A DNA stretch of 64,000 nt from assembly GCA_019459525.1 (NCBI GenBank), contig JAIBEY010000027.1, positions 124,001 to 188,000 of the forward strand. Direction: 5' to 3'. How positions within the stretch are numbered: position 1 is the first letter of the stretch; each line of letters opens with the position of its first letter. The translations under genes were made by a program, and so were the position numbers. The notes under the pieces were generated by a model. That model searched no databases. It was not told where the DNA came from and was given only the letters and a program-made list of their open reading frames with translations. This DNA is from Prolixibacteraceae bacterium. Lineage in GTDB: Bacteria; Bacteroidota; Bacteroidia; Bacteroidales; Prolixibacteraceae. Of the stretch, positions 26,401-34,519 are shown in pieces.

Positions 26401-27618
26401 TTAAAACATGGCAATCACTTTTCTTAGGGCCTCAACGAAAATATCGATTTCAGCTTTGGTGTTGTAGAAGGCAAACGAAGCGCGTACGGTTCCCTGAATT
26501 CCGAAATGGTCCATCAGCGGATCGGCACAGTGGTGCCCGGTGCGAACGGCAATTCCAAATTTATCGAGCATGGTTCCCAAATCGAAGAAATGAACACCTT
26601 CTACATTGAACGAAATTACGCCCGATTTTTCAGCCTGGGTGCCGTAAATCTGCAATCCGGGAATGGCCAGCAACTGAGCTGTGGCATATTCCAACAGTTC
26701 GTGCTCCCATGCGGACAGGTTTTCAAAGCCGATGTTTTGCAGGTAATCGATAGCGGCCCCAAAAGCAATCACCCCACTGATGTTTGGCGTTCCGGCCTCG
26801 AACTTGTAGGGCAATTCGTTGTATGTGGTTCCCGAGAATTTTACTTCCGAAATCATTTCACCGCCACCCTGGTACGGAGGCAACTGTTCGAGTAATTCCT
26901 TTTTCCCATACAGCACGCCAACACCGTTGGGGCCATACATTTTGTGGGCAGAAAGGGCGTAAAAATCCACATTCAGTTTCTGAACGTCGATTTGCAGGTG
27001 AGGCGCTGCCTGCGCGCCATCCACAAAAATACGGAGACCTTTTGCATGTGCGATTTGTGCGATTTGCGCGATCGGGTTGATTGTTCCCAAAACATTTGAA
27101 ACATGTGCGACTGCAATCAATTTGGTTTTTGGCGTGATCAGTTCTTCTAGCTTTTCGATCAGCAAGCGACCGTCGTTGTCGATGGGCAACATCAAAATTT
27201 TTGCACCTTTCCGGCCGGCCATCATTTGCCAAGGAACGATGTTCGAATGGTGTTCCATTTCCGAAACAATAATCTCGTCGCCCGCTTTAACAAACGCTTC
27301 GCCAAAGGCAAAAGCTGCCAGGTTGATGCTTTCAGTAGTCCCTTTGGTGAAAATAATTTGTTCGCGGCTTTCGGCGTTGATCAGGTTCTTCACTTTGTCG
27401 CGGGTTTCTTCGTACGCCGCCGTTGCTTTATCGGCCAGGAAATGCGCTGCCCGGTGGATGTTTCCGTAGTATTGCGTGTACGTTTGAGTCAGCACGTCAA
27501 TTACCTGTTGTGGCCGCTGGGTAGTGGCTGCATTGTCGAAATATACCAGCGGGCGGTTGTATATTTTTTGCTGAAGGATGGGAAAGTCTTCGCGTATTTT
27601 CTGAATGTTCAAGGTCAT
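26401..27618 (-). CDS. sufS: Cysteine desulfurase SufS
   Basis: This PLP enzyme mobilises sulfur from cysteine for Fe-S assembly and acts with SufE. The protein is 405 residues from the ATG at 27618. An upstream in-frame ATG at 27735 would add 39 residues unlike any family N terminus and lies upstream of a -7 box. The PLP lysine is in ALSAHKMYGPNGVGVLYG, and the active-site Cys is in RTGHHCADPLM. EAGTPNISG and THEV-type sites such as EMEHHSNIVPWQ are also intact. ThuA follows on the same strand; sufE lies further along the same strand. Confidence 0.95.
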   Translation of the reverse strand: MTLNIQKIREDFPILQQKIYNRPLVYFDNAATTQRPQQVIDVLTQTYTQYYGNIHRAAHFLADKATAAYEETRDKVKNLINAESREQIIFTKGTTESINLAAFAFGEAFVKAGDEIIVSEMEHHSNIVPWQMMAGRKGAKILMLPIDNDGRLLIEKLEELITPKTKLIAVAHVSNVLGTINPIAQIAQIAHAKGLRIFVDGAQAAPHLQIDVQKLNVDFYALSAHKMYGPNGVGVLYGKKELLEQLPPYQGGGEMISEVKFSGTTYNELPYKFEAGTPNISGVIAFGAAIDYLQNIGFENLSAWEHELLEYATAQLLAIPGLQIYGTQAEKSGVISFNVEGVHFFDLGTMLDKFGIAVRTGHHCADPLMDHFGIQGTVRASFAFYNTKAEIDIFVEALRKVIAMF

Positions 27619-27672
27619 AATTGTTTTGTTTTTGGGTACTTCGGGCATTTTCGGAGATGCCGTTATACGCAC

Positions 27673-27680
27673 CAAAGATA
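27673..27680 (-). promoter_or_regulatory. TATCTTTG -7 box for sufS
   Basis: The minus strand reads TATCTTTG (exact TAnnTTTG), about 54 nt before the sufS ATG. It supports the shorter sufS start, since the longer start would lie upstream of the transcript. Confidence 0.45.
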
Positions 27681-27826
27681 ACAGAATTAAACAAAGGATA
27701 TTCTTGTCCGTAATGTTCTGTTTGTTGATAAACACATAAACTTAATTCAACTTTTCCTGAAAATATACCTCACGAAAGGATTAATGGCTATTTTTATCGT
27801 TCTTAAAATTTTAAAGCTCAAATACT

Positions 27827-29197
27827 ATGAGGGGTATTTTATTTTTTATCGGATTTCTTGTGACAGGGAGTCTTTTGGCGCAGGAAATTTCCAAAGCAGA
27901 AATGGACAAAATCAGGTCAGGATTTAAAAAAGACGCCTACACAAAGGCCATGCAAAATGCGCTTTCGTCGAACGACATTACCAAGCTGGCCTGGAATCGC
28001 GAAAATGTGGGGACTACCGATCAACTGTTCACTTACCGGGTTGATGTTTCAGGAATAACTGACCAAAAAAGTTCGGGACGTTGCTGGATGTTTTCTTCGT
28101 TAAACCTTTTTCGCCCAATGGCTATGAAAAAGTTCAATGTATCGGAGTTCGAATTTTCTGAAAGTTACCTGTATTTCTACGATTTGCTCGAAAAGTCAAA
28201 TCTTTTCCTGAACAACATGGAGAACTCGGCCGCTTTGCCTATTGATGATCAGAAAGTAAAATGGTATTTGCGGCCTCCGGTTGACGATGGCGGGCAATGG
28301 ATCAATTTTGTAAATCTGGTTAAAAAATATGGATTGGTTCCCAAAGAAGCTATGGGCGAAACCAATTCGAGCGAAAATACCTCGCTGCTCACCAAATTCA
28401 TCAATACTAAATTGCGCGAAGATGCGATTGAAATCCGCGAACTGAAAAATGACAAAGCCGATCCAAAGAAGTTGGCTGCCCGCAAAGTGGAGATGCTTTC
28501 AGAAATTTACCGGATGCTGGCGCTTAACCTTGGCGAACCACCAACCGAATTTCAGTGGCGCTACAAAAATAAAGACAAAAAGATTGCTGAAGCTAAAACA
28601 TATACACCGCAAAGTTTCATGGCTGAGGTTTTTGGCGATACTAAACTCGAAGATTATGTGATGATTATGAATGATCCATCGCGACCGTTCTGGAAACATT
28701 ACGAAGTGGAGAATTACCGCAATACCGCCGAAGGAAACAACTGGCATTACGTGAACCTTCCCAATGAAGTGATCAAGGAATTTTGCATCGCTTCGATCAA
28801 AAACAACGAAGCGCTTTATGCCTCGTGCGATGTGGGCAAACAATTGCGCCGCGAAGTGGGTATTCTGGATGTCGATAATTTCGATTACGAATCGGTTTAT
28901 GGTGTGAAGTTTGGTATGAACAAAGCGCAGCGGATTGAAACCGGAGAAAGCGGTTCGAGCCACGGAATGGCGCTGATTGCTGTTGATGTGGATACTCAGG
29001 GAAACCCGGTTAAATGGCAGTTCGAAAACAGTTGGGGACCAACTGCCGGAGAGAAAGGTTACCTCACGTTTACCGATGCCTGGTTTAACGAATACATGTT
29101 CCGTTTTGTAGTGAATAAAAAATATTTAACCGACAAGGTTCTTGAAATCTATGGACAGAAAGCCGAGATGCTTCCTCCCTGGGATCCCATGTTCTAG
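27827..29197 (+). CDS. Secreted C1B-type cysteine peptidase (bleomycin hydrolase/aminopeptidase C)
   Basis: The papain-fold aminopeptidase has 456 residues. A signal peptide (about 1-18, ending LLAQ) predicts export, unlike the cytoplasmic Gram-positive PepC. The catalytic triad is visible: Cys86 in QKSSGRCWMFSS, His in GSSHGMALIAVDVD, and Asn in FENSWGPTAGEKGY. Gln80 forms the expected oxyanion hole (TDQKSSG). Such enzymes remove N-terminal residues from peptides, and export suggests periplasmic peptide use. No adjacent functional partner is seen. Confidence 0.93.
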   Translation: MRGILFFIGFLVTGSLLAQEISKAEMDKIRSGFKKDAYTKAMQNALSSNDITKLAWNRENVGTTDQLFTYRVDVSGITDQKSSGRCWMFSSLNLFRPMAMKKFNVSEFEFSESYLYFYDLLEKSNLFLNNMENSAALPIDDQKVKWYLRPPVDDGGQWINFVNLVKKYGLVPKEAMGETNSSENTSLLTKFINTKLREDAIEIRELKNDKADPKKLAARKVEMLSEIYRMLALNLGEPPTEFQWRYKNKDKKIAEAKTYTPQSFMAEVFGDTKLEDYVMIMNDPSRPFWKHYEVENYRNTAEGNNWHYVNLPNEVIKEFCIASIKNNEALYASCDVGKQLRREVGILDVDNFDYESVYGVKFGMNKAQRIETGESGSSHGMALIAVDVDTQGNPVKWQFENSWGPTAGEKGYLTFTDAWFNEYMFRFVVNKKYLTDKVLEIYGQKAEMLPPWDPMF

Positions 29198-29309
29198 CAG
29201 TATTTATACTTGTAGTCAGAGCTTCACCTTAAGTGAAATAGTGCAGAGCTTTTGGCCATGAGCTGCAAAAATCATTTTATTGGATACCCAATCAACTTAA
29301 AAACTGTTC

Positions 29310-29317
29310 TACCTTTG
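29310..29317 (+). promoter_or_regulatory. TACCTTTG -7 box for the dapF-like gene
   Basis: This is an exact TAnnTTTG match 22 nt before the ATG at 29340. There is a TTG at 29280 but it is too far upstream for a normal -33 element. Confidence 0.45.
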
Positions 29318-29339
29318 CAAGAGAACAAAAATTCATCCT

Positions 29340-30197
29340 ATGCAAAACTTTTTTGTCAAATCGCACGGACTTGGAAACGACTATTTCGTGCTCAATGAAG
29401 CCGAATTATCGTTTAGTCTGAATGAAAAAAATATACAGAAACTCTGTGATGTCCATTACGGTATTGGCTCCGATGGCATTTTGCTGAAAGTGGCTTCGTC
29501 GAAAGCCGATTTCGGTTTGAAAATATACAATCCCGATGGTTCGGAAGCCGAAAAAAGTGGTAACGGATTGCGTATTTTTGCCAAATACCTGTTTGATTAT
29601 GGGCATACTTCAGGGAAGAAATTTACCATCGAAACCCTTGGAGGTGTGGTGACTGCCGAAGTTTCGCAGGAAACTAACGGTAAGGCTAGTCAGGTGAGGG
29701 TTGATATGGGAAAAGCTATTTTCGGGAGCCACCAGGTTCCGGTAAATTGTGACGAATCGGAATGTTTGGATCATCCGCTGAATATGGTTGATGAGGCATA
29801 CCTGATCAATTGTGTGTCGGTTGGCAATCCGCATTGTGTCATTTTTAGGGATAAACTAAGCCTGGCCGAAATCCTGAAACACGGTTCTGAAATAGAGAAT
29901 CATCCACTGTTTCCTAACCGGATCAACGTTCAGTTTGCTAAGGTTTTGTCGCGCAATGAAGTGGAGATACTGATTTGGGAGCGCGGTGCGGGATATACGC
30001 TGGCGTCCGGAAGTTCATCGTGCGGTGTGGCAGCCGTGGCCGTTAAAAAGGGATTGACCGATCGCAACCTGAGCATCAAAATGCCAGGAGGAACCTTACA
30101 TATAGAAATTGATGAGGACTGGAATATTCGCATGGAAGGTGAGGTTCGCGAGATCGCTTCAGGTTATTTGAGTAATGAATTGATTTCAGAACTCTAG
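29340..30197 (+). CDS. dapF: Diaminopimelate epimerase homologue with Ser/Ser in place of catalytic Cys
   Basis: The fold and overall sequence are DapF: KSHGLGNDYFVL (7-18), YNPDGSEAEKSGNGLR (63-78), GNPHCVIF (162-169), ERGAGYTLASG (214-224), 285 residues in all. DapF normally converts LL- to meso-diaminopimelate by two Cys residues acting as acid and base. Here both are Ser: Ser73 in SGNG, where the family has CGNG, and Ser223 in ASGSSSC, where it has ACGSGAC-type. Both codons (AGT, TCC) are unambiguous. The gene is followed 49 bp later by a lysA-type gene, so DAP metabolism is still the best context, but activity or substrate could differ from classical DapF. Confidence 0.85.
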   Translation: MQNFFVKSHGLGNDYFVLNEAELSFSLNEKNIQKLCDVHYGIGSDGILLKVASSKADFGLKIYNPDGSEAEKSGNGLRIFAKYLFDYGHTSGKKFTIETLGGVVTAEVSQETNGKASQVRVDMGKAIFGSHQVPVNCDESECLDHPLNMVDEAYLINCVSVGNPHCVIFRDKLSLAEILKHGSEIENHPLFPNRINVQFAKVLSRNEVEILIWERGAGYTLASGSSSCGVAAVAVKKGLTDRNLSIKMPGGTLHIEIDEDWNIRMEGEVREIASGYLSNELISEL

Positions 30198-30213
30198 TTT
30201 TATTTAAAAATTG

Positions 30214-30221
30214 TAAATTTG
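30214..30221 (+). promoter_or_regulatory. TAAATTTG -7 box for lysA
   Basis: This is an exact TAnnTTTG match 25 nt before the lysA ATG, within the 49-bp gap after dapF. It would allow lysA to be transcribed independently of dapF. Confidence 0.35.
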
Positions 30222-30246
30222 CTGCCCAATATATTTTAAAATTATA

Positions 30247-31512
30247 ATGACAACAAAACAACTTCCGTTCACAAAACAACAGATTGAGAAGATCATAGAA
30301 CACTATCCAACCCCTTTCCATATTTACGATGAGAAAGGAATTCGCGAGTATGCACGTAAATTTATCAAGGCATTTTCGTGGAATCCCGGATTTAAGGAAT
30401 TTTATGCCATTAAATCGGCTCCAAATCCATACCTGATGAAGATTATGCGCCAGGAGGGTTTTGGTATCGACTGTAGCTCGATTGCCGAGCTGGTACTGGC
30501 CGAAAAGTTGGGTATGAAAGGCGACGAAATCATGTTTACTTCGAACGATACCCCGGCTTATGAATACAAAAAAGCAGTTGATCTGGGCGCCATCATTAAC
30601 CTCGACGATATTTCGCACATCGAATACCTCGAAAAGCATGTGGGCTTGCCTAACCTTGTTTGTTTCCGTTACAATCCGGGAGCATTGAAGGAAGGAAATA
30701 CGATTATCGGTCATCCGGAGGAAGCCAAATACGGGTTCACCCGCGAGCAATTGTTCGAAGGCTACCAAATGCTGAAAGAAAAGGGAGTTACCCGTTTCGG
30801 GTTACACACCATGGTGGCTTCAAACGAACTGGATGCTGCATATTTTGTTGAAACAGCCCAAATTTTGTTCGACTTGATTGTTGAAATCAAAGAACGTGTA
30901 GGTATCGACATCGAGTTTGCCAACCTGGGCGGTGGAATAGGCATCCCATATCGTCCGACCGACCAACCGGTTGACCTGGAATTTATGAGCCATGGCATCC
31001 GTAAATTGTATCAGGAAAAAATTGAAGGAAACGGTTTGTCGCCGCTGCGTATTTATTTCGAGTCGGGCCGGGCCATGACCGGGCCGTACGGGTTCCTGAT
31101 TTCGCAAGTGTTGCACATCAAAAAAACATACAAACAATACGCAGGTTTGGATTCGTGTATGGCCAACCTGATGCGGCCTGCATTGTACGGCTCGTACCAT
31201 CACATTACCGTTCTGGGTAAGGAATACGAACCGCAAAATGAAGTCTATGACGTAACCGGATCGCTTTGCGAAAACAACGATAAATTTGCCATTAACCGCA
31301 AATTGCCAAAGGTTGAATCGGGCGACATTGTGGTGATTCACGACACTGGGGCACACGGGCATGCCATGGGTTTCAACTACAACGGCAAATTACGTTCGGC
31401 TGAATTGTTGCTTCGTGAAAACGGAGAGGTAACTCAGATTCGCCGTGCCGAAACGCTAAACGATTATTTTGCCACGTTGGATTTTGACGGACTGAAAGAA
31501 TTTAACGTGTAA
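30247..31512 (+). CDS. lysA: Diaminopimelate decarboxylase-type PLP enzyme
   Basis: A fold-III PLP decarboxylase of 421 residues; the best fit is LysA, which makes L-lysine from meso-DAP. The PLP lysine is K56 in FYAIKSAPNPYLM, which differs from the canonical YAxKAN form. FGLHTMVASNE, EFANLGGGIGIPY, YFESGRAMTGPYG, GSLCENNDKF (active-site Cys) and the C-terminal GAHGHAMGFNYNGKLR match the family. It belongs to a long, divergent LysA subtype rather than the ~390-residue one. It follows the Ser/Ser dapF homologue and ends at a hairpin terminator. Confidence 0.87.
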   Translation: MTTKQLPFTKQQIEKIIEHYPTPFHIYDEKGIREYARKFIKAFSWNPGFKEFYAIKSAPNPYLMKIMRQEGFGIDCSSIAELVLAEKLGMKGDEIMFTSNDTPAYEYKKAVDLGAIINLDDISHIEYLEKHVGLPNLVCFRYNPGALKEGNTIIGHPEEAKYGFTREQLFEGYQMLKEKGVTRFGLHTMVASNELDAAYFVETAQILFDLIVEIKERVGIDIEFANLGGGIGIPYRPTDQPVDLEFMSHGIRKLYQEKIEGNGLSPLRIYFESGRAMTGPYGFLISQVLHIKKTYKQYAGLDSCMANLMRPALYGSYHHITVLGKEYEPQNEVYDVTGSLCENNDKFAINRKLPKVESGDIVVIHDTGAHGHAMGFNYNGKLRSAELLLRENGEVTQIRRAETLNDYFATLDFDGLKEFNV

Positions 31513-31540
31513 AACGATACGAACCCGCTGATTTATTGGG

Positions 31541-31577
31541 AAAAGGATGTCGAAAATTTGAACCGGCATCCTTTTTC
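31541..31577 (+). terminator. Hairpin terminator after lysA
   Basis: AAAAGGATG (31541-31549) pairs with CATCCTTTT (31567-31575) across a 17-nt loop, followed by T-rich sequence. It is about 29 bp after the lysA stop. Confidence 0.6.
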
Positions 31578-31591
31578 TTGTTTTTAGAATG

Positions 31592-31599
31592 TATTTTTG
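31592..31599 (+). promoter_or_regulatory. TATTTTTG -7 box for the glycosyltransferase gene
   Basis: This is an exact TAnnTTTG match 10 nt before the ATG at 31610. A TTG lies 11 nt upstream, which is closer than the usual -33 spacing. Confidence 0.4.
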
Positions 31600-31609
31600 T
31601 CGAAAATAA

Positions 31610-32740
31610 ATGAGGAGAATGAAAATCGGGTTTGATGCCAAACGTGCTTTTAGTAATGCTGCCGGACTGGGAAACTTCAGCCGTAACACTATTTCTGCAC
31701 TTTCGCGCCAATATCCTGAAGACAATTATTTTCTTTTTCACCCCGGAGGTACACGCCAATTGTTTATCGCTCCTGAAAATTCTTCGGAAATAAAACCAGA
31801 AGGTTTCCTGTGGAAAATCTGGAAAAACCTGTGGCGGACTTTGCTGATAAGCCGCCTGGCAGATCGGATTGATCTGGATATTTACCATGGATTAAGTCAC
31901 GAATTGCCTGTGGGTATTGAAAAAACAGGGGTGAAAACGGTGGTTACCATTCACGACTTGATTTACCTTCGTTACCCCGATTATTATACTAAAATTGACC
32001 GGAATATTTATGACCGTAAATTTCGTCATGCCTGCCGAGTTGCCGATCTGATTCACGCCATTTCAGAACAAACCAGGCAGGATTTGATCCGGTATTTTGC
32101 TGTTCCTGAGGAAAAAATAAAGGTCGTTTATCAGGCCATCAATCCCATCTTTTTTGAACAGAAAGAACCGGAAGCAAAAAAACAACTTCAGGAAAAATAC
32201 CAATTGCCGGAACGGTTTTTATTGACGGTTGGAACCATAGAACCGCGCAAAAACCTGCTGGCATTGCTGGAAGGAATGGTTGCTTCGCAAATAAAAGTGC
32301 CGCTGGTGGTTGTCGGGAAACCCACTTCTTATCAGCCCAAAGTTCAGTCGTATCTGGAGGCCAATCCGGAATGGTTGCAGATTATTTTTTTATCCGGGGT
32401 AGAAGATTCTGAACTGGCTGTTTTCTACCAACTGGCTGAGATTATGATTTATCCGTCATTGTTCGAGGGTTTTGGATTGCCGGTTGCTGAGGCACAGGCC
32501 TCGGGCTGCCCGGTGATTACTTCGGATGCAAGCAGTTTGCCCGAAACCGGGGGTGATGCTGCGTGGTATATAAATCCGGAAAAACCCGACGAAATTGGCA
32601 TGGCGATAGAAGCACTGCTTGCCAATCCAGATCGGCGCGAAACAATGATTGCAAAAGGGAAAATAAATGCACAGCGGTTTACTCCTGAGAATTTTGCTAC
32701 ACAATTGAAACAACTTTATAATTTGGTTTTGAATGATTGA
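31610..32740 (+). CDS. Family 4-type glycosyltransferase
   Basis: This GT-B retaining glycosyltransferase of 376 residues transfers a sugar from a nucleotide donor to an unidentified acceptor, probably a surface glycan. The N-terminal half holds IGFDAKRAFSNAAGLGNFSR and HDLIYLRYPDYY; the C-terminal half holds VGTIEPRKNLLALL and EGFGLPVAEAQASGCPVITSD, whose E-x7-E arrangement is the donor-binding hallmark. A second possible ATG is at 31619. Its stop overlaps the next gene by 8 bp, suggesting coupling with tsaC, although their functions are unrelated. No polysaccharide locus surrounds it. Confidence 0.93.
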   Translation: MRRMKIGFDAKRAFSNAAGLGNFSRNTISALSRQYPEDNYFLFHPGGTRQLFIAPENSSEIKPEGFLWKIWKNLWRTLLISRLADRIDLDIYHGLSHELPVGIEKTGVKTVVTIHDLIYLRYPDYYTKIDRNIYDRKFRHACRVADLIHAISEQTRQDLIRYFAVPEEKIKVVYQAINPIFFEQKEPEAKKQLQEKYQLPERFLLTVGTIEPRKNLLALLEGMVASQIKVPLVVVGKPTSYQPKVQSYLEANPEWLQIIFLSGVEDSELAVFYQLAEIMIYPSLFEGFGLPVAEAQASGCPVITSDASSLPETGGDAAWYINPEKPDEIGMAIEALLANPDRRETMIAKGKINAQRFTPENFATQLKQLYNLVLND

Positions 32741-33296
32741 TGATATTAAAGCTGCACTTGACGTGCTGCAAAAAGGCGGTGTGATTTTATACCCCACCGA
32801 TACAATATGGGGATTGGGCTGTGATGCCTGCAACGAAGAAGCTGTAAAGCGGATTTATGCCATAAAAAACCGCATAGATTCAAAAAGTATGCTCGTTTTA
32901 ATGGAGAATGCCGCATTGCTGGAACGTTATGTGGCTGAAGTTCCTGAAATTGCTTACGATTTGATTGAACTGAGTGAAAAACCACTTACAATTATTTACG
33001 ATGGAGCTAAAAATCTGGCTAAAAATCTGATTGCTGAAGACGGAAGCATCGGGATTCGCTTGACAACAGAGGCTTTTAGCGGTGATTTGATTCGCCGGTT
33101 TAAACGTCCGGTTGTTTCAACATCGGCCAACATAAGCGGAAAACCATCGCCAGCCTGTTTCGGTGAGATTGAACAGGAAATTATCGACGCGGTTGATTAC
33201 GTGGTCAAATACCGCCAGGATGATACCTCCAAGGCCGTTCCGTCGAGTATTATGAAACTCGGGCGAGGCGGAGAAATTAAGATAATCAGACCATAA
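32733..33296 (+). CDS. tsaC: Threonylcarbamoyl-AMP synthase (TsaC/YrdC family)
   Basis: This enzyme makes threonylcarbamoyl-AMP for the t6A37 modification of tRNAs that read ANN codons. At 187 residues it is the short TsaC/YrdC form without the Sua5 C-terminal domain. GGVILYPTDTIWGLGCDA, YAIKNRIDSKSMLVLM, and the RFKRPVVSTSANISGKPSP segment are typical. It overlaps the glycosyltransferase gene by 8 bp. Confidence 0.92.
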   Translation: MIDDIKAALDVLQKGGVILYPTDTIWGLGCDACNEEAVKRIYAIKNRIDSKSMLVLMENAALLERYVAEVPEIAYDLIELSEKPLTIIYDGAKNLAKNLIAEDGSIGIRLTTEAFSGDLIRRFKRPVVSTSANISGKPSPACFGEIEQEIIDAVDYVVKYRQDDTSKAVPSSIMKLGRGGEIKIIRP

Positions 33297-33340
33297 AACA
33301 CAAGTGTTCAGTAAACAGTCACAGTTAAAAATACAATGGT

Positions 33341-33385
33341 GCGTGATGCGGGTTTCGCAACAACCCGTAACCCGCAACCCGTAAC
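33341..33385. repeat. Heptamer repeat, AACCCGY type, upstream of rluA-like gene
   Basis: The sequence reads in steps of seven: GCGTGAT, GCGGGTT, TCGCAAC, AACCCGT, AACCCGC, AACCCGT. The final AACCCGT repeats are inverted relative to GCGGGTT, so a small hairpin is possible. It ends 9 nt before the ATG at 33395. A related element is at 45170. Confidence 0.65.
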
Positions 33386-33394
33386 AATATCTAA

Positions 33395-34306
33395 ATGAAA
33401 TACCCACAAAAGAAATCGGAATTTAAAACCGAAAAATTAAAAGAAGTTGCTCTGAAAGTTACCGGGCAAACGGAACTGATGAAATTTTTGATCGAAAAAT
33501 TTCCGGAGAAGAGCCGTACCGCGATCAAATCGATGCTGGCCCACAAGCAAATTACTGTTGATGATCTGGTTACAACGCAGTTCGACTTTCCACTGAAACG
33601 TGGTCAGATGGTTTTTCTGAACAAGAAAAAATCGGAAGAAAAACCACGGTTCCGCGGAATGCGGGTAGTTTTTGAAGATAAAGATTTAATTGTAATCGAT
33701 AAGTTTAGCGGACTGTTGACCGTGGCGCCCGAAGGTGACCGGGTTAAATCGGCGTTCAGTATTCTGACCGAATATGTGAAACGGTTCGACCCTAAAAATG
33801 AGCTATTTATTGTGCACCGGCTCGATAAAGATACTTCGGGTCTGATGGTTTTTGCGAAGAGTAAAAAAGTGCAGGAAGTGCTTCAGCAGGATTGGAATAA
33901 TGCTACGTTGGAGTGTGTTTATGTGGCTGTGGTTGAAGGCGTGGTAGAAAAGCTGGAAGGAACGATTACATCGTGGCTGAAAGAGAACAAAGCGCTGATG
34001 ATGTTTTCGAGCCCGATTGCAGGCGAGGGAATGAAGGCAGTTACCAACTACAAATTACTGAAATCGGATAAACTTTACTCGTTGCTCGAAGTGAAACTCG
34101 AAACCCGCCGCAGGAACCAGGTTCGGGTACAACTGAAAGAAATCGGTCATCCGGTGACGGGCGACAAAAAATACGGGGCGAAACTAAATCCATTGGGTCA
34201 GATGGGGCTTCATTCCAGGGTGTTGTCGTTTAAGCATCCGGTAACCGGCAAGGCGTTGCGTTTTGATACCCCGATCCCGGGAAAGTTTGTGAAGTTAATC
34301 AGGTAA
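33395..34306 (+). CDS. RluA-family 23S rRNA/tRNA pseudouridine synthase
   Basis: The 303-residue protein has an S4 RNA-binding domain (about 20-80; LMKFLIEKFPEKSRTAIKSMLAHKQITVD) followed by the RluA catalytic domain with the nucleophilic Asp in IVHRLDKDTSGLMVFAKS and the RRNQVRVQLKEIGHPVTGDKKYG stretch. The exact target uridine cannot be read from the sequence. A 45-bp heptamer repeat is just upstream of its ATG. Confidence 0.93.
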   Translation: MKYPQKKSEFKTEKLKEVALKVTGQTELMKFLIEKFPEKSRTAIKSMLAHKQITVDDLVTTQFDFPLKRGQMVFLNKKKSEEKPRFRGMRVVFEDKDLIVIDKFSGLLTVAPEGDRVKSAFSILTEYVKRFDPKNELFIVHRLDKDTSGLMVFAKSKKVQEVLQQDWNNATLECVYVAVVEGVVEKLEGTITSWLKENKALMMFSSPIAGEGMKAVTNYKLLKSDKLYSLLEVKLETRRRNQVRVQLKEIGHPVTGDKKYGAKLNPLGQMGLHSRVLSFKHPVTGKALRFDTPIPGKFVKLIR

Positions 34307-34348
34307 AAATTTCTTTACGAAGCATAACCATTCAACGCTTAGTTTTAT

Positions 34349-34356
34349 TACTTTTG
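34349..34356 (+). promoter_or_regulatory. TACTTTTG -7 box for tRNA-Gly
   Basis: This is an exact TAnnTTTG match 20 nt before the 5' end of the tRNA. No TTG at -33 distance. Confidence 0.45.
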
Positions 34357-34376
34357 GGCGTTCAAAAATAAAATTA

Positions 34377-34448
34377 GCGAGAGTAGCTCAGTGGTAGAGC
34401 ATCAGCTTCCCAAGCTGAGGGTCGCGGGTTCGACCCCCGTTTCTCGCT
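34377..34448 (+). tRNA. tRNA-Gly (anticodon CCC)
   Basis: The 72-nt sequence folds as a standard cloverleaf. The acceptor stem GCGAGAG pairs with TTCTCGC (one G-U), the D arm is AGCTCAGTGGTAGAGC, the anticodon stem TCAGC/GCTGA encloses the loop TTCCCAA with anticodon CCC, and the T arm is GCGGGTTCGACCCCCGT. CCA is not encoded. It decodes GGG. It has its own -7 box and a strong terminator. Confidence 0.97.
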
Positions 34449-34450
34449 CG

Positions 34451-34498
34451 CATAAAAAAGTAAGAGCCAGACATCAATCTGGCTCTTACTTTTTTATG
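34451..34498. terminator. 21-bp bidirectional terminator after tRNA-Gly
   Basis: CATAAAAAAGTAAGAGCCAGA (34451-34471) pairs perfectly with the complementary 34478-34498 across a 6-nt loop. A run of T lies on each strand. It ends the tRNA and the convergent J-domain gene. Confidence 0.85.
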
Positions 34499-34519
34499 AT
34501 GCGGTGATATTAAAACAAC

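Noticed and set aside
27618-27735. Upstream extension of sufS to 27735
   Set aside because: The extra residues are hydrophobic and unrelated to SufS, and a TAnnTTTG box lies inside the extension, so it is more likely promoter DNA.
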